A DNA stretch of 64,000 nucleotides from Ferrimonas aestuarii (GCF_005116665.1 NZ_SWCJ01000001.1:496001-560000), one strand, 5' to 3'. Counted from the stretch's first letter, positions 9,054 through 19,027 are shown. Notes: a model not told the origin generated them from the sequence alone. Translations and numbers: made by a program.

Positions 9054-9631
9054 TCTGGATGCGTTTTAGAGCTTTTCTAAACGGAAAAATAAGTAAGGTG
9101 ATCATTTAGCCTCCGGCGGGCGAGGGGCTAGCCCCTCTGCACTCCCCTTTGCCTCCAACGGGACGTACTTCCTCATTCTCGCAAAGATACCAACCGTACC
9201 CATGACTTACTCCTTCAGCAGGAGCTAAACCGGTTTCAGACAAGGCAGTTACTTGATGCTTCAGTGGATCTGAAGTGAGAGTGACTAACGCAGTATGAAG
9301 CCGGTTTGGGCCTGCCCAAAGGGAAGCCATTAGAAGCATCGACTCGTCGTTGTGATTACTTCAAAGGGCGCACCATTCGTTCGTAATCACGTCTAGATTC
9401 AATGCTTCTACTGTCTTCTGAAGGGGATAACTCACGGGTGTGGTTGGTATTGAACGCTACAACATCGGCACGATGCGTCGTCCTTGACTTAGCGTGCCTC
9501 TCGGACGTCCTGTCCTCGGTCTAGCGGCATCGCTGCGTCATTTCGGCGTCCCGAGTCGGCGATTGGCGCCCGAATAACAATTCGTTAAAGCCGACAGCCA
9601 TCTATTTTCGGTTCAAGTCGCACTAGCCTTG
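9054..9631. other. 578-bp non-coding stretch with inverted repeats
   Basis: No convincing gene. It contains a perfect 16-bp palindrome GAGGGGCTAGCCCCTC at 9122-9137, a small hairpin near 9212-9228 (CTCCT/AGGAG) and the large inverted repeat listed separately. The remaining sequence, including the GC-rich part at about 9450-9600, has stops in every frame. Its texture resembles multi-copy intergenic elements, which I infer but cannot test here. Confidence 0.5.
9331..9410. repeat. Large imperfect inverted repeat (about 28-bp arms)
   Basis: Left arm 9331-9359 begins TAGAAGCAT and ends GTGATTAC; right arm 9383-9410 begins GTAATCAC and ends ATGCTTCTA. The outer 9 bp and inner 8 bp pair perfectly and the middle pairs partly; the spacer is 23 bp. 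The two arms can form a long hairpin in DNA or RNA. No transposase or integrase is nearby. Confidence 0.6.
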
Positions 9632-10327
9632 TCAGTTTGAGATTACTTTTGAACGCTTTCCGATTTCAGTGGCAGTATCGCTCTCTTGCGAAGCGTGGTT
9701 AAGGGCATCCACTAAGCCGTGGGCCAACAAGATAATGGCGGTGAAATAGGTAGCGAAGATGGTGCTCATGCCAAGCTGTGAGTGCCAAACAAAGGTATCG
9801 ATGGCGATGAGGCTGTCGGAGATCAGAAACAGTAGGGCACCGACTTGTGTGCGTTTATTGAGGTTGGCTCGAAACGCCATCATCACCATCAGCGTCAGCA
9901 GCACGCTGTAGGCGGCCAGCAGTGGAGCGCGGTCATCCAGGTAGGGCCAAATTAGCCACAGGAAAATGGGCGTCCCTGGCGCTAACGAGGTCCATTGCCA
10001 TCGGGGTCTGTTGGCTGGAAATTGACGCATTAGATTAATGAGCGCCAATTGGGTTAGGGCAAACACCATCAGCCCCTGCGCCAGCATTGGAAAATGACCA
10101 AAATCTAAAATGACGTCGCCAATGGCTGCGAATACAAATGCGCCCATTAACCACATTCGTTTGGGATGGCTGGTGTTGCTGTATACCCACAGCGCGAGTG
10201 CGATGGCGGGGGTGGCTTTTATGGCGTAACTCAGGGGAAACGGACGTAAAAATTCGCTACCCAGATAGGCTAGGGAGGCGATAACTGCCAACAACAGAAG
10301 GAGTGAGTGCCGCGATGTCTGAGTCAT
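9632..10327 (-). CDS. YhhN/TMEM86 family membrane protein (lysoplasmalogenase-like)
   Basis: 231 residues, almost entirely hydrophobic, with about eight transmembrane helices. The family signature is visible: a conserved Asp pair region GAFVFAAIGDVILDFG near residue 62 and a second acidic segment ISDSLIAIDTF near residue 170. Members of YhhN/TMEM86 hydrolyse the vinyl-ether bond of lysoplasmalogens in animals; the bacterial role is less certain. It stands alone, convergent with miaE across the non-coding stretch. Confidence 0.8.
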   Translation of the reverse strand: MTQTSRHSLLLLLAVIASLAYLGSEFLRPFPLSYAIKATPAIALALWVYSNTSHPKRMWLMGAFVFAAIGDVILDFGHFPMLAQGLMVFALTQLALINLMRQFPANRPRWQWTSLAPGTPIFLWLIWPYLDDRAPLLAAYSVLLTLMVMMAFRANLNKRTQVGALLFLISDSLIAIDTFVWHSQLGMSTIFATYFTAIILLAHGLVDALNHASQESDTATEIGKRSKVISN

Positions 10328-10457
10328 GATTGAAAGGCTGCCAGAATAAAAATAACAAAAACAAACTGATATTTAATATCGCCAGCGGAAATAGCTCAAG
10401 TTACCGGTCGCCTGTGATGTTCAGTTTTGCACAGTAAATGAACAATAAATGGCGAAT

Positions 10458-10487
10458 ATTTGTCGGTTTGATCGACAAATATGTCGG
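10458..10487. promoter_or_regulatory. Candidate operator upstream of fhs
   Basis: ATTTGTCG at 10458-10465 is mirrored by CGACAAAT at 10473-10480 (7-bp spacer). The second arm pairs again as CGACA/TGTCG across a 4-bp gap (10473-10487). Three TGTCG half-sites on alternating strands 60-90 bp before fhs suggest a regulator site. The regulator is unknown. Confidence 0.4.
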
Positions 10488-10546
10488 ATTTGAGGTGTGG
10501 ATCCAGTACAATGCCGCCAGTTTTCAGCTGTATCCGGAAAATAATA

Positions 10547-12289
10547 ATGAAATCAGACATCGCCATTTCACAAGCTGCTGAGCTTCGCCCAATCACCGAC
10601 ATTGCCGTTGCCGCCGGCATCCGCACCGATGAGTTAATTCCTCAAGGGCAATATAAAGCCAAACTGCATCAGAAACTGTTAAAACGTGCCGCCACGGCAC
10701 CACAAGGTAAGTTGGTGCTGGTTACCGCCATCACGCCAACGCCTTTGGGTGAGGGAAAGACCGTGACCACCATTGGTCTATCTCAAGGCCTGAATACCAT
10801 CGGTCAGAAAGTGATGGCGTGCATTCGTCAGCCCAGTATGGGGCCGGTGTTTGGTGTGAAAGGCGGCGCTGCCGGTGGCGGCTATAGCCAGGTGGCACCG
10901 ATGGAAGAACTGAATCTGCACCTGACCGGCGATATTCATGCGGTTACTGCGGCTCATAACCTCGCGGCGGCGGCCATCGATGCCCGTTTGTTCCATGAAC
11001 AGAAGCTGGGGGACGGGTTTGAAGAAAAAAACGGCATGAAAGCGCTGAATTTCGATGCCGACTCAGTGGTGTGGAATCGCGTTGTTGACATGAACGACCG
11101 TGCGCTTCGCCGCATTCAAATCGGCATCAATGAGCCTGGCAAAACCGTTAACGGCATCGAGCGTGAGTCGGGCTTTGACATTTCAGCCGCCTCTGAGCTG
11201 ATGGCGATCTTGGCGCTGGCTTCCGATCTTAAGGATCTGCGTCAGCGTTTAGGGCAAGTGGTGTTGGCATACAGCCGCAGTGGTGAAGCGATTACCGCAG
11301 AGCAGGTTGGCGTCGCCGGTGCCATGGCGGCCATTTTACGTGATGCGGCGCAGCCGACGCTGATGCAGACCTTGGAAGGGGTGCCAACATTGGTGCATGC
11401 CGGCCCATTTGCCAACATTGCCCACGGTAACTCCTCCATCATTGCCGATCGCATGGCGTTGGGGCTGGCGGACATCGTGGTAACCGAAGGCGGCTTTGGC
11501 TCCGACATGGGCTTTGAGAAGGCCTGTAACATCAAAGCCCGCGCCGCTGGAAAAGGTCCTGATGCGGCGGTGGTGGTTGCCACGCTGCGAGGTCTTAAAG
11601 CCAACTCCGGTCGTTATGACTTGCGTCCCGGTCAGGCGCTGCCAAAAGCCATTTTCGAACCGGATGCTGAGGCGTTGGAAGCGGGATTTGCCAACTTGAA
11701 GTGGCACATCGACAACGCCAAGCGTTACGGAGTGCCTGTGGTTGTGGCACTAAACCGCTTCCCGGATGATACCGACGCTGAGCTAAACTGGCTGGCGGAC
11801 AAAGTGGCTCAAAGCGGCGCCAAAGTGGCACTGTCTGAAGCCTTTGCCAAGGGCGGCGCAGGTGCCACCGAGCTTGCCAAAGCGGTTGTGGAAGCTCTGG
11901 CTGAACCCGCTGAATTTACTCACCTTTATGATGCTGAGCAACCCATCGAAGCCAAGCTGTTGACCATGGCCGAAGTGGGGTACGGCGGCCGTGGCATCGA
12001 TTTGAGCGAGCAGGCCAAAGCCGACATCGAGCGATTGACTAAGTTGGGTTATGGCCACCTGCCGGTGTGCATGGCGAAAACGCCGCTGTCGATCAGTCAT
12101 GATCCTGCCCTTAAAGGGGTTCCGACGGATTTTGTGGTACCAGTGCGTGGTCTGCGTTTGTGCGCTGGGGCGGGCTTCATCTATGTGCTCACCGGCAATG
12201 TGATGACCATGCCCGGTCTGTCAGATAAGCCTGCGTATCTCAACATCGACATCGATGAGGATGGCAACATCACTGGCATCGACGAGTAA
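10547..12289 (+). CDS. fhs: Formate--tetrahydrofolate ligase
   Basis: 580 residues from [20 protein letters not shown]. The open frame extends upstream to 10481, but homologues begin at this Met. The enzyme makes 10-formyl-THF from formate, THF and ATP, feeding purine and formyl-Met synthesis. The ATP-binding loop [20 protein letters not shown] is at about residues 64-83, and conserved regions [20 protein letters not shown] and [12 protein letters not shown] follow. Full length, single gene, closed by a strong terminator. A monofunctional fhs beside respiratory genes fits an organism handling formate. Confidence 0.97.
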   Translation: MKSDIAISQAAELRPITDIAVAAGIRTDELIPQGQYKAKLHQKLLKRAATAPQGKLVLVTAITPTPLGEGKTVTTIGLSQGLNTIGQKVMACIRQPSMGPVFGVKGGAAGGGYSQVAPMEELNLHLTGDIHAVTAAHNLAAAAIDARLFHEQKLGDGFEEKNGMKALNFDADSVVWNRVVDMNDRALRRIQIGINEPGKTVNGIERESGFDISAASELMAILALASDLKDLRQRLGQVVLAYSRSGEAITAEQVGVAGAMAAILRDAAQPTLMQTLEGVPTLVHAGPFANIAHGNSSIIADRMALGLADIVVTEGGFGSDMGFEKACNIKARAAGKGPDAAVVVATLRGLKANSGRYDLRPGQALPKAIFEPDAEALEAGFANLKWHIDNAKRYGVPVVVALNRFPDDTDAELNWLADKVAQSGAKVALSEAFAKGGAGATELAKAVVEALAEPAEFTHLYDAEQPIEAKLLTMAEVGYGGRGIDLSEQAKADIERLTKLGYGHLPVCMAKTPLSISHDPALKGVPTDFVVPVRGLRLCAGAGFIYVLTGNVMTMPGLSDKPAYLNIDIDEDGNITGIDE

Positions 12290-12306
12290 TCGACGCAATG
12301 AATAAC

Positions 12307-12332
12307 AAAACGCCTCCTGCTGGAGGCGTTTT
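12307..12332 (+). terminator. Terminator of fhs
   Basis: Perfect 11-bp stem AAAACGCCTCC/GGAGGCGTTTT with loop TGCT, 17 bp after the fhs stop. The symmetric A/T flanks would let it work in both directions. Confidence 0.88.
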
Positions 12333-12388
12333 GCTTTAGAGGGGATTTTGGTAACCTAGCGCCATAACTTCCGATAAGAGCGAACGCC

Positions 12389-13036
12389 ATGCAATACCAA
12401 ATCATCCCTGTGACACCATTTCAGCAAAACTGCAGCCTAATCTGGTGTTCGGACACCAATAAAGCGGCGGTCGTGGATCCTGGTGGTGACCTCGAACGAA
12501 TCGAAGCGGCCATCGCTGCGGCTGGGGTTGAAGTGGAGCAGATTCTGCTGACTCACGCTCATATCGATCACGCTGGCGCTTCTCGCCAGTTGGCAGACAA
12601 GTTAGAGGTACCTCTGGTGGGCCCAGAGAAAGCGGATCAAGCTTGGCTGGATCAGTTGCCGCAACAGGCGCAGATGTTTGGTTTGGCTTTGTCCAATGCG
12701 TTTTCGCCAGATCGCTACCTGAATCAAGGGGATAAGGTGCAAGTGGGCAATCAGACGCTGGAGGTGATCCACACCCCTGGTCACACCCCTGGGCATGTGG
12801 TGTTCTTCCACCAAGACTCTCAGCGCGCTTGGGTTGGTGATGTGCTGTTTGCGGGTTCCATTGGCCGCACCGATTTCCCGATGTCCAACCACGACGATCT
12901 GATCGCTTCCATTACCGAAAAGCTGTGGGCATTAGGGGATGAGGTGGAGTTTGTGCCGGGCCACGGTCCGAATTCAACCTTTGGCGCCGAGCGCAAATCT
13001 AACCCATTCGTCGCGGACCGCGTATTGGGCCGCTAG
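12389..13036 (+). CDS. MBL-fold metallo-hydrolase, YcbL/glyoxalase II-like
   Basis: 215 residues. MQYQIIPVTPFQQNCSLIWC is very like the N-terminus of E. coli YcbL. Metal-binding motif THAHIDHAG (HxHxDH) is near residue 55, followed by HTPGHTPGHVVFF, GDVLFAGSIGRTDF and FVPGHGP, giving the ligands of a binuclear site. YcbL proteins are type II glyoxalase-like thioester hydrolases lacking the substrate-binding C-terminal domain of GloB, consistent with the short length here. The physiological substrate is uncertain. Confidence 0.9.
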   Translation: MQYQIIPVTPFQQNCSLIWCSDTNKAAVVDPGGDLERIEAAIAAAGVEVEQILLTHAHIDHAGASRQLADKLEVPLVGPEKADQAWLDQLPQQAQMFGLALSNAFSPDRYLNQGDKVQVGNQTLEVIHTPGHTPGHVVFFHQDSQRAWVGDVLFAGSIGRTDFPMSNHDDLIASITEKLWALGDEVEFVPGHGPNSTFGAERKSNPFVADRVLGR

Positions 13037-13078
13037 CCTAATACTCCTGATTTGGCTTTACAAACAGCTCATGTTCGA

Positions 13079-13100
13079 AACCGGCGTCAGGCCGGTTTTT
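13079..13100 (+). terminator. Terminator after the YcbL-like gene
   Basis: Stem AACCGGC/GCCGGTT with loop GTCAG and a following T-run, located between the hydrolase and the reductase genes. Confidence 0.75.
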
Positions 13101-13117
13101 ACGTTTAGGAAGGACGG

Positions 13118-13993
13118 ATGAAAATACTAGTGACCGGCGCAACCGGCCGGGTCGGGCGAGCAATTGCTATCCATCTTATGCATCATCATGAGGTGGTTGG
13201 GCTGGATAGAGCCCCCAGCTCAACGGCAGATTTTGTTGGGGATCTTCGGGATGAAGCCCTGCTGAGGCAAGCGTTGGCTGGCGTGGATGTGATCGTCCAC
13301 GCTGGTGCGCTACACGCCCCCCATGTGGGGCGGGGCAGCGATGAGGAGTTTGAGTCGATAAATGTGGATGCTACCTTAAGGTTGGCAACGTTGGCGGTGG
13401 AGTTGGGGGTTAAGCGATTTGTGTTTACCAGCACCACCGCGCTTTACGGTAAAGCGTCTACACCGGAAGGCCGCAGTGGTTGGGTGGACGAAACTTTGAT
13501 TCCCAAACCAAGAACCATCTATCACCGCACTAAGCTGGCGGCAGAGCAGGGGCTGGAAGCGCTGTCGACCCGGCATGACTTGCCCGTCACGGTACTGCGT
13601 ATGTCTCGCTGTTTTCCTGAACCTGCAGATTGGATGGCGGTATATCGGCTAACCCGAGGCATTGATGCTCGAGATGTGGCCCTCGCACACAGATTGGCGA
13701 TTGAGACCGACTTACCGGGCTTTGAGCGCTTCATTATTTCCGGCAAAACCCCATTTCAATCTAAAGACTCGGACACGCTTTATGGCGGTGCGAGAGAGCT
13801 TATTCGATTAAAGTGCCCCAAACTTGCTACAGAGTTTGAACGCCGAGGTTGGCACTTACCTGAGACCCTGGATCGGGTGTACGACTCATCCAAGGCGCAG
13901 CGACTGCTTGGCTGGCAGCCTCAGCATGGTTGGGAGTCGGTGTTGCAGATGCTTGACGAGGAGGTCTCTGAAGTGTTGCCGGTGAGAGCTTGA
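13118..13993 (+). CDS. NAD-dependent epimerase/dehydratase family protein
   Basis: 291 residues. It is an extended short-chain dehydrogenase: the N-terminal Rossmann motif TGATGRVG is at residues 7-14, DLRD at the end of beta-3, the active-site Thr/Ser region FTSTTALYG near residue 107, and YHRTK as the YxxxK catalytic pair near residue 135. A strong AGGA ribosome site precedes ATG 13118. The closest described groups act on nucleotide sugars or uronates, but no substrate can be assigned. It is flanked by terminators on both sides, so it is transcribed alone. Confidence 0.85.
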   Translation: MKILVTGATGRVGRAIAIHLMHHHEVVGLDRAPSSTADFVGDLRDEALLRQALAGVDVIVHAGALHAPHVGRGSDEEFESINVDATLRLATLAVELGVKRFVFTSTTALYGKASTPEGRSGWVDETLIPKPRTIYHRTKLAAEQGLEALSTRHDLPVTVLRMSRCFPEPADWMAVYRLTRGIDARDVALAHRLAIETDLPGFERFIISGKTPFQSKDSDTLYGGARELIRLKCPKLATEFERRGWHLPETLDRVYDSSKAQRLLGWQPQHGWESVLQMLDEEVSEVLPVRA

Positions 13994-13997
13994 GACT

Positions 13998-14025
13998 AAA
14001 AAGGCCAGCGGATGCTGGCCTTTTT
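13998..14025. terminator. Bidirectional terminator between reductase and mtrB
   Basis: Perfect 12-bp stem AAAAAGGCCAGC/GCTGGCCTTTTT with loop GGAT. It sits between convergent genes and can end both the reductase transcript and the mtr operon. Confidence 0.88.
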
Positions 14026-14040
14026 CATGATGGGACGGGC

Positions 14041-16005
14041 TTACAACTGGTAGTTGAACGACAACATCACCATATGGGCGTTGTAGTCGCTGTTTAGATC
14101 ACCCAAGGTCACCAGGTTGTTCACCTGCTGCGCTTCAATCACCGCGTAATCGGCATCCTCGTAACCTTCAAAGCGGTAGTCCAGACGTAGGCTGGCTTGC
14201 TTAGAAAGGGCATAGGCACCGTACAGGTTCAGATTGTGGCTGGTGGCGAAGTAGTCGTCATACTCGCTGAATCCAGACACGGTGTTGCTTTCGGAGTCGG
14301 CGTACACATAGTCGCCACCTAGAACCAACTTATCTGCCATTAGACCGGTGTAAGTAAAGCCAAAGCCGGCGTTGAAGAAGTCATCTTCCACAACCGCATC
14401 CCAAGTGGCAGGGCCGGAAACAGAACCAGACTGCTCAGAGGTGATCCACTGCTGGCCAACAAACAGGTGCGTGTTGAAACGCTCTGTGTGGGCAAAGCCG
14501 ATGGTCAAATCGTAGCTGTAGTCTTCTGCTTCGGTCAGGCCGATCTCAGAATCTTTGTAGTCATCCAGAGCGTAGTGACCGTTAAGGTCGACGCTTAGGC
14601 GCTCGGTTGGGTTGTGGCTGATGCGGATGCTGGCTTCGGTGCGATCGCGGTCGGCCAGGTAGTAACGACGAGTCAGATCGTTGTCACTGCCCTGAACTTG
14701 ATAGCTGGAACCGTCACGGCTGTTGAAGCCACCTTTAATGGCAACATCGAACTTGTCGAACGCGGTCACGCGCAGACGAGCCCAGACGCCGTCATCGGTG
14801 GTCTCTTCACGGTCTTGACCTGAGCGAGTCACCTCTTTGCGGTCGTAGCCACCGTCAACACGATAGCCAGAAGCGATGCGATAGCTGGCGCCCACTTTGT
14901 AGGTGGTGCGTTCGGTATCGTACGCGGTGTACTCGGTGGCGTTACCGGAAGCGGCATCAATTTCAACACCTGGGGTGTAGAACACTGAGGAGCCCACATC
15001 GCGGTCACTGTAATCAAAGCTGGCGGTGAGGCGCAGTTTGTTGGTGACCAGAGAGGTTAGCTTCAGATCCACATCGGTGGTGGTGACCTTGCCATCGAAA
15101 CTGCTAATGCCGTTGCCGTAGTTGAGCAGGCTGTCGTCTTGGGTCATCTCACCGGTGGCGAAGCGACCAGCGATGTTAGTGCGGCCAAAGCCGTATTGGC
15201 CATTAGCAATCACCTGGTAGGCTTCGTTGCTTGGCGCATCTTGGTAGGCGCCCATGGCACTATCGAAGTTGAACGCACCAAGGTTGTTGTCGTAAGCGGA
15301 AGCCAAGTAGCTTAGGCTGGTAAACCAACGTTCGCCATTGACCTTAACCCCAGCTTCCCAAGTGTCGGTAGTGCTGTCGATAGGCTTGGCGAAGTTGACG
15401 TGACTTTGAGTACCACCATAAAAGGACGCAGCTTGTTTACCGGTCTTATCTTCGCGTTTGAAGTTGGCCCAGGTTTGCCACATCTCGCCGCCAAAGCTCA
15501 GCTCGGCGCCGTAGCGCTCGCGCTCAGTTTGCAATGACTGCTTGCTGAGATCACCTTTCACCAAAGTATTGCCAACGAAGCCGTACTCAGACTCGGCGTT
15601 GGCGTAGTTCACGTGAACCAGCTTGCCGTAATCCAGAGCCACGCCCCAGGTATCACCGTGGCCAGCTTCTACGTGCGCTCGGCCGTTGTCCATGCCTAAG
15701 TTGTCAGCGGTAAAGCTTGCGCCATAACCGGCGTCGCTTAGGTAGGTTAGGTCTGCATTGACGGCACCAACCGCGCCATCTTCGCCACCAAAGGCGTTGG
15801 CGGAGCGTTCGTTGTCGCTGTCGATGACACCCGCGGCTAGGCCGACGGTACCGTTAGCCCCGGTTTGAACGCTGCATCGTTTGCAGTTCCACTTGTCGGT
15901 ATTCACCTTGTCTAGGTTAGCGTCTTGCAGGCTGTAGCCACCGGCCATAGCCATGCCAGATACGCCGGCCAACGCTAGGGTGATCAGATTTAAACGAAAG
16001 TTCAT
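14041..16005 (-). CDS. mtrB: MtrB-type decahaem-associated outer-membrane beta-barrel protein
   Basis: 654 residues with a signal peptide (cleavage likely after AMA, residue 21). MtrB/PioB proteins are large porins that sheath the periplasmic decahaem MtrA and let it contact the outer-surface MtrC. Residues 41-44 are CKRC, the N-terminal CxxC characteristic of functional MtrB. From about residue 60 onward the sequence is an alternation of aromatic/hydrophobic and polar residues with short turns, as expected for a many-stranded barrel. It is the last gene of the cluster, 11 bp after mtrA. MtrB of S. oneidensis is slightly longer (697). The DMSO-related paralogue DmsF is the alternative, but the partners here favour MtrB. 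Confidence 0.92.
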   Translation of the reverse strand: MNFRLNLITLALAGVSGMAMAGGYSLQDANLDKVNTDKWNCKRCSVQTGANGTVGLAAGVIDSDNERSANAFGGEDGAVGAVNADLTYLSDAGYGASFTADNLGMDNGRAHVEAGHGDTWGVALDYGKLVHVNYANAESEYGFVGNTLVKGDLSKQSLQTERERYGAELSFGGEMWQTWANFKREDKTGKQAASFYGGTQSHVNFAKPIDSTTDTWEAGVKVNGERWFTSLSYLASAYDNNLGAFNFDSAMGAYQDAPSNEAYQVIANGQYGFGRTNIAGRFATGEMTQDDSLLNYGNGISSFDGKVTTTDVDLKLTSLVTNKLRLTASFDYSDRDVGSSVFYTPGVEIDAASGNATEYTAYDTERTTYKVGASYRIASGYRVDGGYDRKEVTRSGQDREETTDDGVWARLRVTAFDKFDVAIKGGFNSRDGSSYQVQGSDNDLTRRYYLADRDRTEASIRISHNPTERLSVDLNGHYALDDYKDSEIGLTEAEDYSYDLTIGFAHTERFNTHLFVGQQWITSEQSGSVSGPATWDAVVEDDFFNAGFGFTYTGLMADKLVLGGDYVYADSESNTVSGFSEYDDYFATSHNLNLYGAYALSKQASLRLDYRFEGYEDADYAVIEAQQVNNLVTLGDLNSDYNAHMVMLSFNYQL

Positions 16006-16016
16006 CCTATGTCTCC

Positions 16017-16958
16017 TTAGCGTTGCAACGCTTGGCCGTCAGGGTGGTTAGACCCGTGAACCTGAGTGTGGCAGTTCAAGCAGCTTTGGCCGCCGGTGAA
16101 CACACTTGGTTTGCCATTGATGCTGTTGCCGCTGTGCGCATTTGTGTGGCATTGCTGACACAGTTGCGGTGCGCGGTTTTTCAACATGCTTTCATTAACG
16201 CTGCCGTGGGGGTTATGACACGCTGAACAGTCTTCGGCAACTGGGGCGTGTTCCCATAAGAAAGGGCCGCGCTTCTCCGCGTGACACTCATAGCAGGTTT
16301 CGTTGGTTGAGGTGCGGTTAAGCGCGGCTTCCGACATTGAACCGTGAGGGTTGTGGCAGTCAGAGCAGATCATGTCAGACCATTTGATAGGGTGAGCGCT
16401 GCGCTTGTTCATGTCCGCTTTCTTGCGGGTGTGACAGCTTACGCAGGTATCCACTTCAGTATCAGGGTCTAGGATAGGATCTTTTTCGGCGTGAACCACG
16501 TGGCAGGAGGCACAGGCCACCTCTTCCAAGTTGTGGCTGCTGGCGTGCCATGCCATGCGCTCACCGTCTTGGTGACAGGAGAGACAAACGCTGTTTTGCT
16601 TGTCTGCTGGCAGTGGCGACTCAGCGCCAAATTGGATCATTGGCTCCTTACCACCACGGTTGTGCTTGCCTTGCGGGCCGTGACAGGCTTCACATTGAAG
16701 GCCAGACATAGGGCTTTTGCTGTGAGACGTTTGGCCGTGAACCCCTTTGAAGATCTCCATCACTTCGCCGGTTTTCTTGTGGCACATGATACAGCCGTCG
16801 GCACCTTTCTTGGAGTACTCACCAGCTGCGAACTTGGCATCAAGAATCTGCTCAATCTCTTCAGCGGGCTTGTTGTTCCACTTGGCCGCGGTTGCACCAA
16901 AGCCCACCATCAGCGCTGCGGCTGCAAGTAGGGGGGTAACCCAGTTCATCTTTTTCAT
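16017..16958 (-). CDS. mtrA: Periplasmic decahaem cytochrome c, MtrA/DmsE family
   Basis: 313 residues with a signal peptide ending near ATAAK. Exactly ten CxxCH motifs are spaced along the chain (CIMCH, CEACH, CLSCH, CASCH, CVSCH, CSDCH, CYECH, CSACH, CQQCH, CLNCH), the count of MtrA and DmsE, with additional His residues for bis-His ligation. It should form the electron wire inside the MtrB barrel, receiving electrons from periplasmic carriers fed by CymA and passing them to the surface cytochromes. It is 53 bp downstream of mtrC and 11 bp upstream of mtrB in one operon. Confidence 0.94.
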   Translation of the reverse strand: MKKMNWVTPLLAAAALMVGFGATAAKWNNKPAEEIEQILDAKFAAGEYSKKGADGCIMCHKKTGEVMEIFKGVHGQTSHSKSPMSGLQCEACHGPQGKHNRGGKEPMIQFGAESPLPADKQNSVCLSCHQDGERMAWHASSHNLEEVACASCHVVHAEKDPILDPDTEVDTCVSCHTRKKADMNKRSAHPIKWSDMICSDCHNPHGSMSEAALNRTSTNETCYECHAEKRGPFLWEHAPVAEDCSACHNPHGSVNESMLKNRAPQLCQQCHTNAHSGNSINGKPSVFTGGQSCLNCHTQVHGSNHPDGQALQR

Positions 16959-17011
16959 AAGATTTCCTACATTCAGGTCAGTGAGGGGAGGGCGAGCCTC
17001 CCCTTAGTGAC

Positions 17012-19027
17012 TTAGAAGTTCAGTGCCTTGTGGTTTTCCAGAGATGGTGCGTGACAGATGAAGCAGTTTTCTGCGGCAACTGCATCTTGAGCAACACTCT
17101 TCTCTACGTTGTACTTACCGTTACCGAAAGTACCACCGGTCATGTGCTCAATCGCGGCATCGTAGTTGTGGCAGCTGCCACAGGTTGCAGCGATTGGGGT
17201 GCCGTAGGCGGCATCTGCTGGGTTGTATGGGCTACCGCCATCAAGAACGCCAGTATTGATGGCGCCTTTGTTGGCGAAAGCACCTAGGTTGAAGCTGGAG
17301 TGACACTCGGCGCAGTCCTGAATGATCGCTTCGCTACCGTGGCGAGCGTGCAGTTTCTGCTCGATGGCGCCTAGGTTAGTGGAAGCGTAGGTGCCCGCAG
17401 GGGTGTGACAGGACACACAACCGTCCAAGCCAAAGTCAACCTGTTCACCCATGACGAAACCTGGGTGGTGAGTGCCTTTGTGGATTTCGAAGTTGTCGCT
17501 GTGACATTCCGCACAGGCTTTGGCACTCACTGAGTCGGTGTGACGCTTGCTAGGCTCAGCACCTGATTTGGTGGTGAAGGCTAGGTTAGCGTTCATGCCG
17601 GTGAAGTGCTCGTCCAGAGTGTGGCCGTCAGCGTCGGTGGCAACGCCTTCACAGGAGATGATCTTGTCGCCTTCAGAGCAAACAGACAGACCCGCGAAAG
17701 TGAATGCGGTGTCGGCATCGGTACCTTCGCCGCCGAAGTCCACATTGGTGATGGCCACAATGGTGTTACCGACGATGGTAACGTTGTCAGCCAGCTCACC
17801 ACGCTCAACGGCGTTGAAGCTGTTGTAGCCGTATCCGTGGATAGGGAAGTTCGGACCAACGTTGGTGGTCAGTTCCAGACGCTCGATGTTGCTAACGATG
17901 GCGTTAGGATCCAGAGCGACACCAGCCTCGTCCAATACGGTAACCGAGATAGACACGTTGTCAGAACCGGCGTTGTAAGCCATCTCTACGTCGGTACCCC
18001 ATTGGCCAATAACCGCGTCGGTTTGCTCGTGGGATAGGGTGTGAATGTTGCTGATCTGCTCAGGGGTGTGGCAGGTAGCACATTCGGAATTATCCTTCTG
18101 CGCAATGTGAGTCGCAGATGGAATTGGGAATTTGTTGTCGTCGTAGCCCTTGTTGTGACAGCCGGTACAGGTTTCCTTAGTTGGAACGCGATTCCAGTTG
18201 CCCCATTCAGCTAGCTCAGCAGATTCCACGTGACAGGTGCGACAATCGTTACCGATCAGCGCCTCGGCCGCTTCACCACTGTACAGGTGATCTTTCTTAT
18301 CAACGAAAGAGGTTTCGCTGTTGTGGATGGCGTGAACCAGGTGCTGGAAGCTGGTGCGCTTGCCAGTCAGCTTAGTTTCGCTGTGACAGGCGATGCAGGT
18401 TTCCACTTCGGTATAGGCGGAGTGGCGACCGAAGGTCAGCAGCTCACCCTCGAGGTGACACTGAGCACACACTTCGTGGGAAACCACATTTTTGGTGTAC
18501 TGAGGTGCAGCGCCGTCACCGTTGAAGTCAACGCTGATCTCTTGGGCTGGAATGGCCGTGCCATCAGGCAGCGCGCTGGTACCGGCCACAACGTTGAAGC
18601 GTTGGGTCAGGTTCAGGTTGGGAGTGGTGTCGGCAAAGGTAAAGGTGTAGTAACCGTTGCCTTGGTCAACGAATTGTGACTGGGAGCCATTGGATTCCCA
18701 CTTGGCGGAATCGCCGATGGCCACTTCGTCAGAGCCTTGAGGGTACAGTTGGTACTGTTTTACCTGCAGGCTTTGTAGGCCGACAATAGACTCGTCGTCT
18801 TCGTTGGTTGCCAGTACGGTAACTACTGGTTGACCATCGGTATAGTTAACATTGGTCACCTCAAGGTTGAGGGTGTTAACTTCCATGGCGGGTTCACCAC
18901 CAGGTCGACCTGGGTCACCATCATCGCCGGAGTTACCATCGCTTCCGCCACAGGCGGAGAGGGCGGAGCTCACTACCACAGCGGTAGCCAGCAAGCGCCA
19001 GTCTTTAGGTTGTTTCATCATCATCAT
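17012..19027 (-). CDS. mtrC: Outer-surface decahaem cytochrome c lipoprotein, MtrC type
   Basis: 671 residues, the same length as S. oneidensis MtrC. The lipoprotein signal ends in lipobox LSAC followed by a Gly/Ser/Asp linker. There are ten CxxCH motifs in two pentahaem groups: CAQCH, CIACH, CRTCH, CTGCH, CATCH, then CAECH, CVSCH, CAECH, CGSCH, CFICH. Between them, near residue 450, is CSEGDKIISC, a CX8C pair matching the conserved disulfide of beta-domain III in this family. The AGGGAAATA ribosome site sets the first of four consecutive Met codons as the start. It would be the terminal reductase for metals, flavins or electrodes on the outside of the cell. Confidence 0.93.
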   Translation of the reverse strand: MMMMKQPKDWRLLATAVVVSSALSACGGSDGNSGDDGDPGRPGGEPAMEVNTLNLEVTNVNYTDGQPVVTVLATNEDDESIVGLQSLQVKQYQLYPQGSDEVAIGDSAKWESNGSQSQFVDQGNGYYTFTFADTTPNLNLTQRFNVVAGTSALPDGTAIPAQEISVDFNGDGAAPQYTKNVVSHEVCAQCHLEGELLTFGRHSAYTEVETCIACHSETKLTGKRTSFQHLVHAIHNSETSFVDKKDHLYSGEAAEALIGNDCRTCHVESAELAEWGNWNRVPTKETCTGCHNKGYDDNKFPIPSATHIAQKDNSECATCHTPEQISNIHTLSHEQTDAVIGQWGTDVEMAYNAGSDNVSISVTVLDEAGVALDPNAIVSNIERLELTTNVGPNFPIHGYGYNSFNAVERGELADNVTIVGNTIVAITNVDFGGEGTDADTAFTFAGLSVCSEGDKIISCEGVATDADGHTLDEHFTGMNANLAFTTKSGAEPSKRHTDSVSAKACAECHSDNFEIHKGTHHPGFVMGEQVDFGLDGCVSCHTPAGTYASTNLGAIEQKLHARHGSEAIIQDCAECHSSFNLGAFANKGAINTGVLDGGSPYNPADAAYGTPIAATCGSCHNYDAAIEHMTGGTFGNGKYNVEKSVAQDAVAAENCFICHAPSLENHKALNF

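Noticed and set aside
9106..9339. A 77-codon minus-strand reading frame in the non-coding block
   Set aside because: No ribosome site, low-complexity Gly/Arg/Ser/Pro end formed by the palindromic GC-rich part, and no resemblance to a protein family.
9331..9410. The inverted repeat as an integron attC site
   Set aside because: No GTTRRRY/RYYYAAC core pair at the ends of the arms and no integrase nearby.
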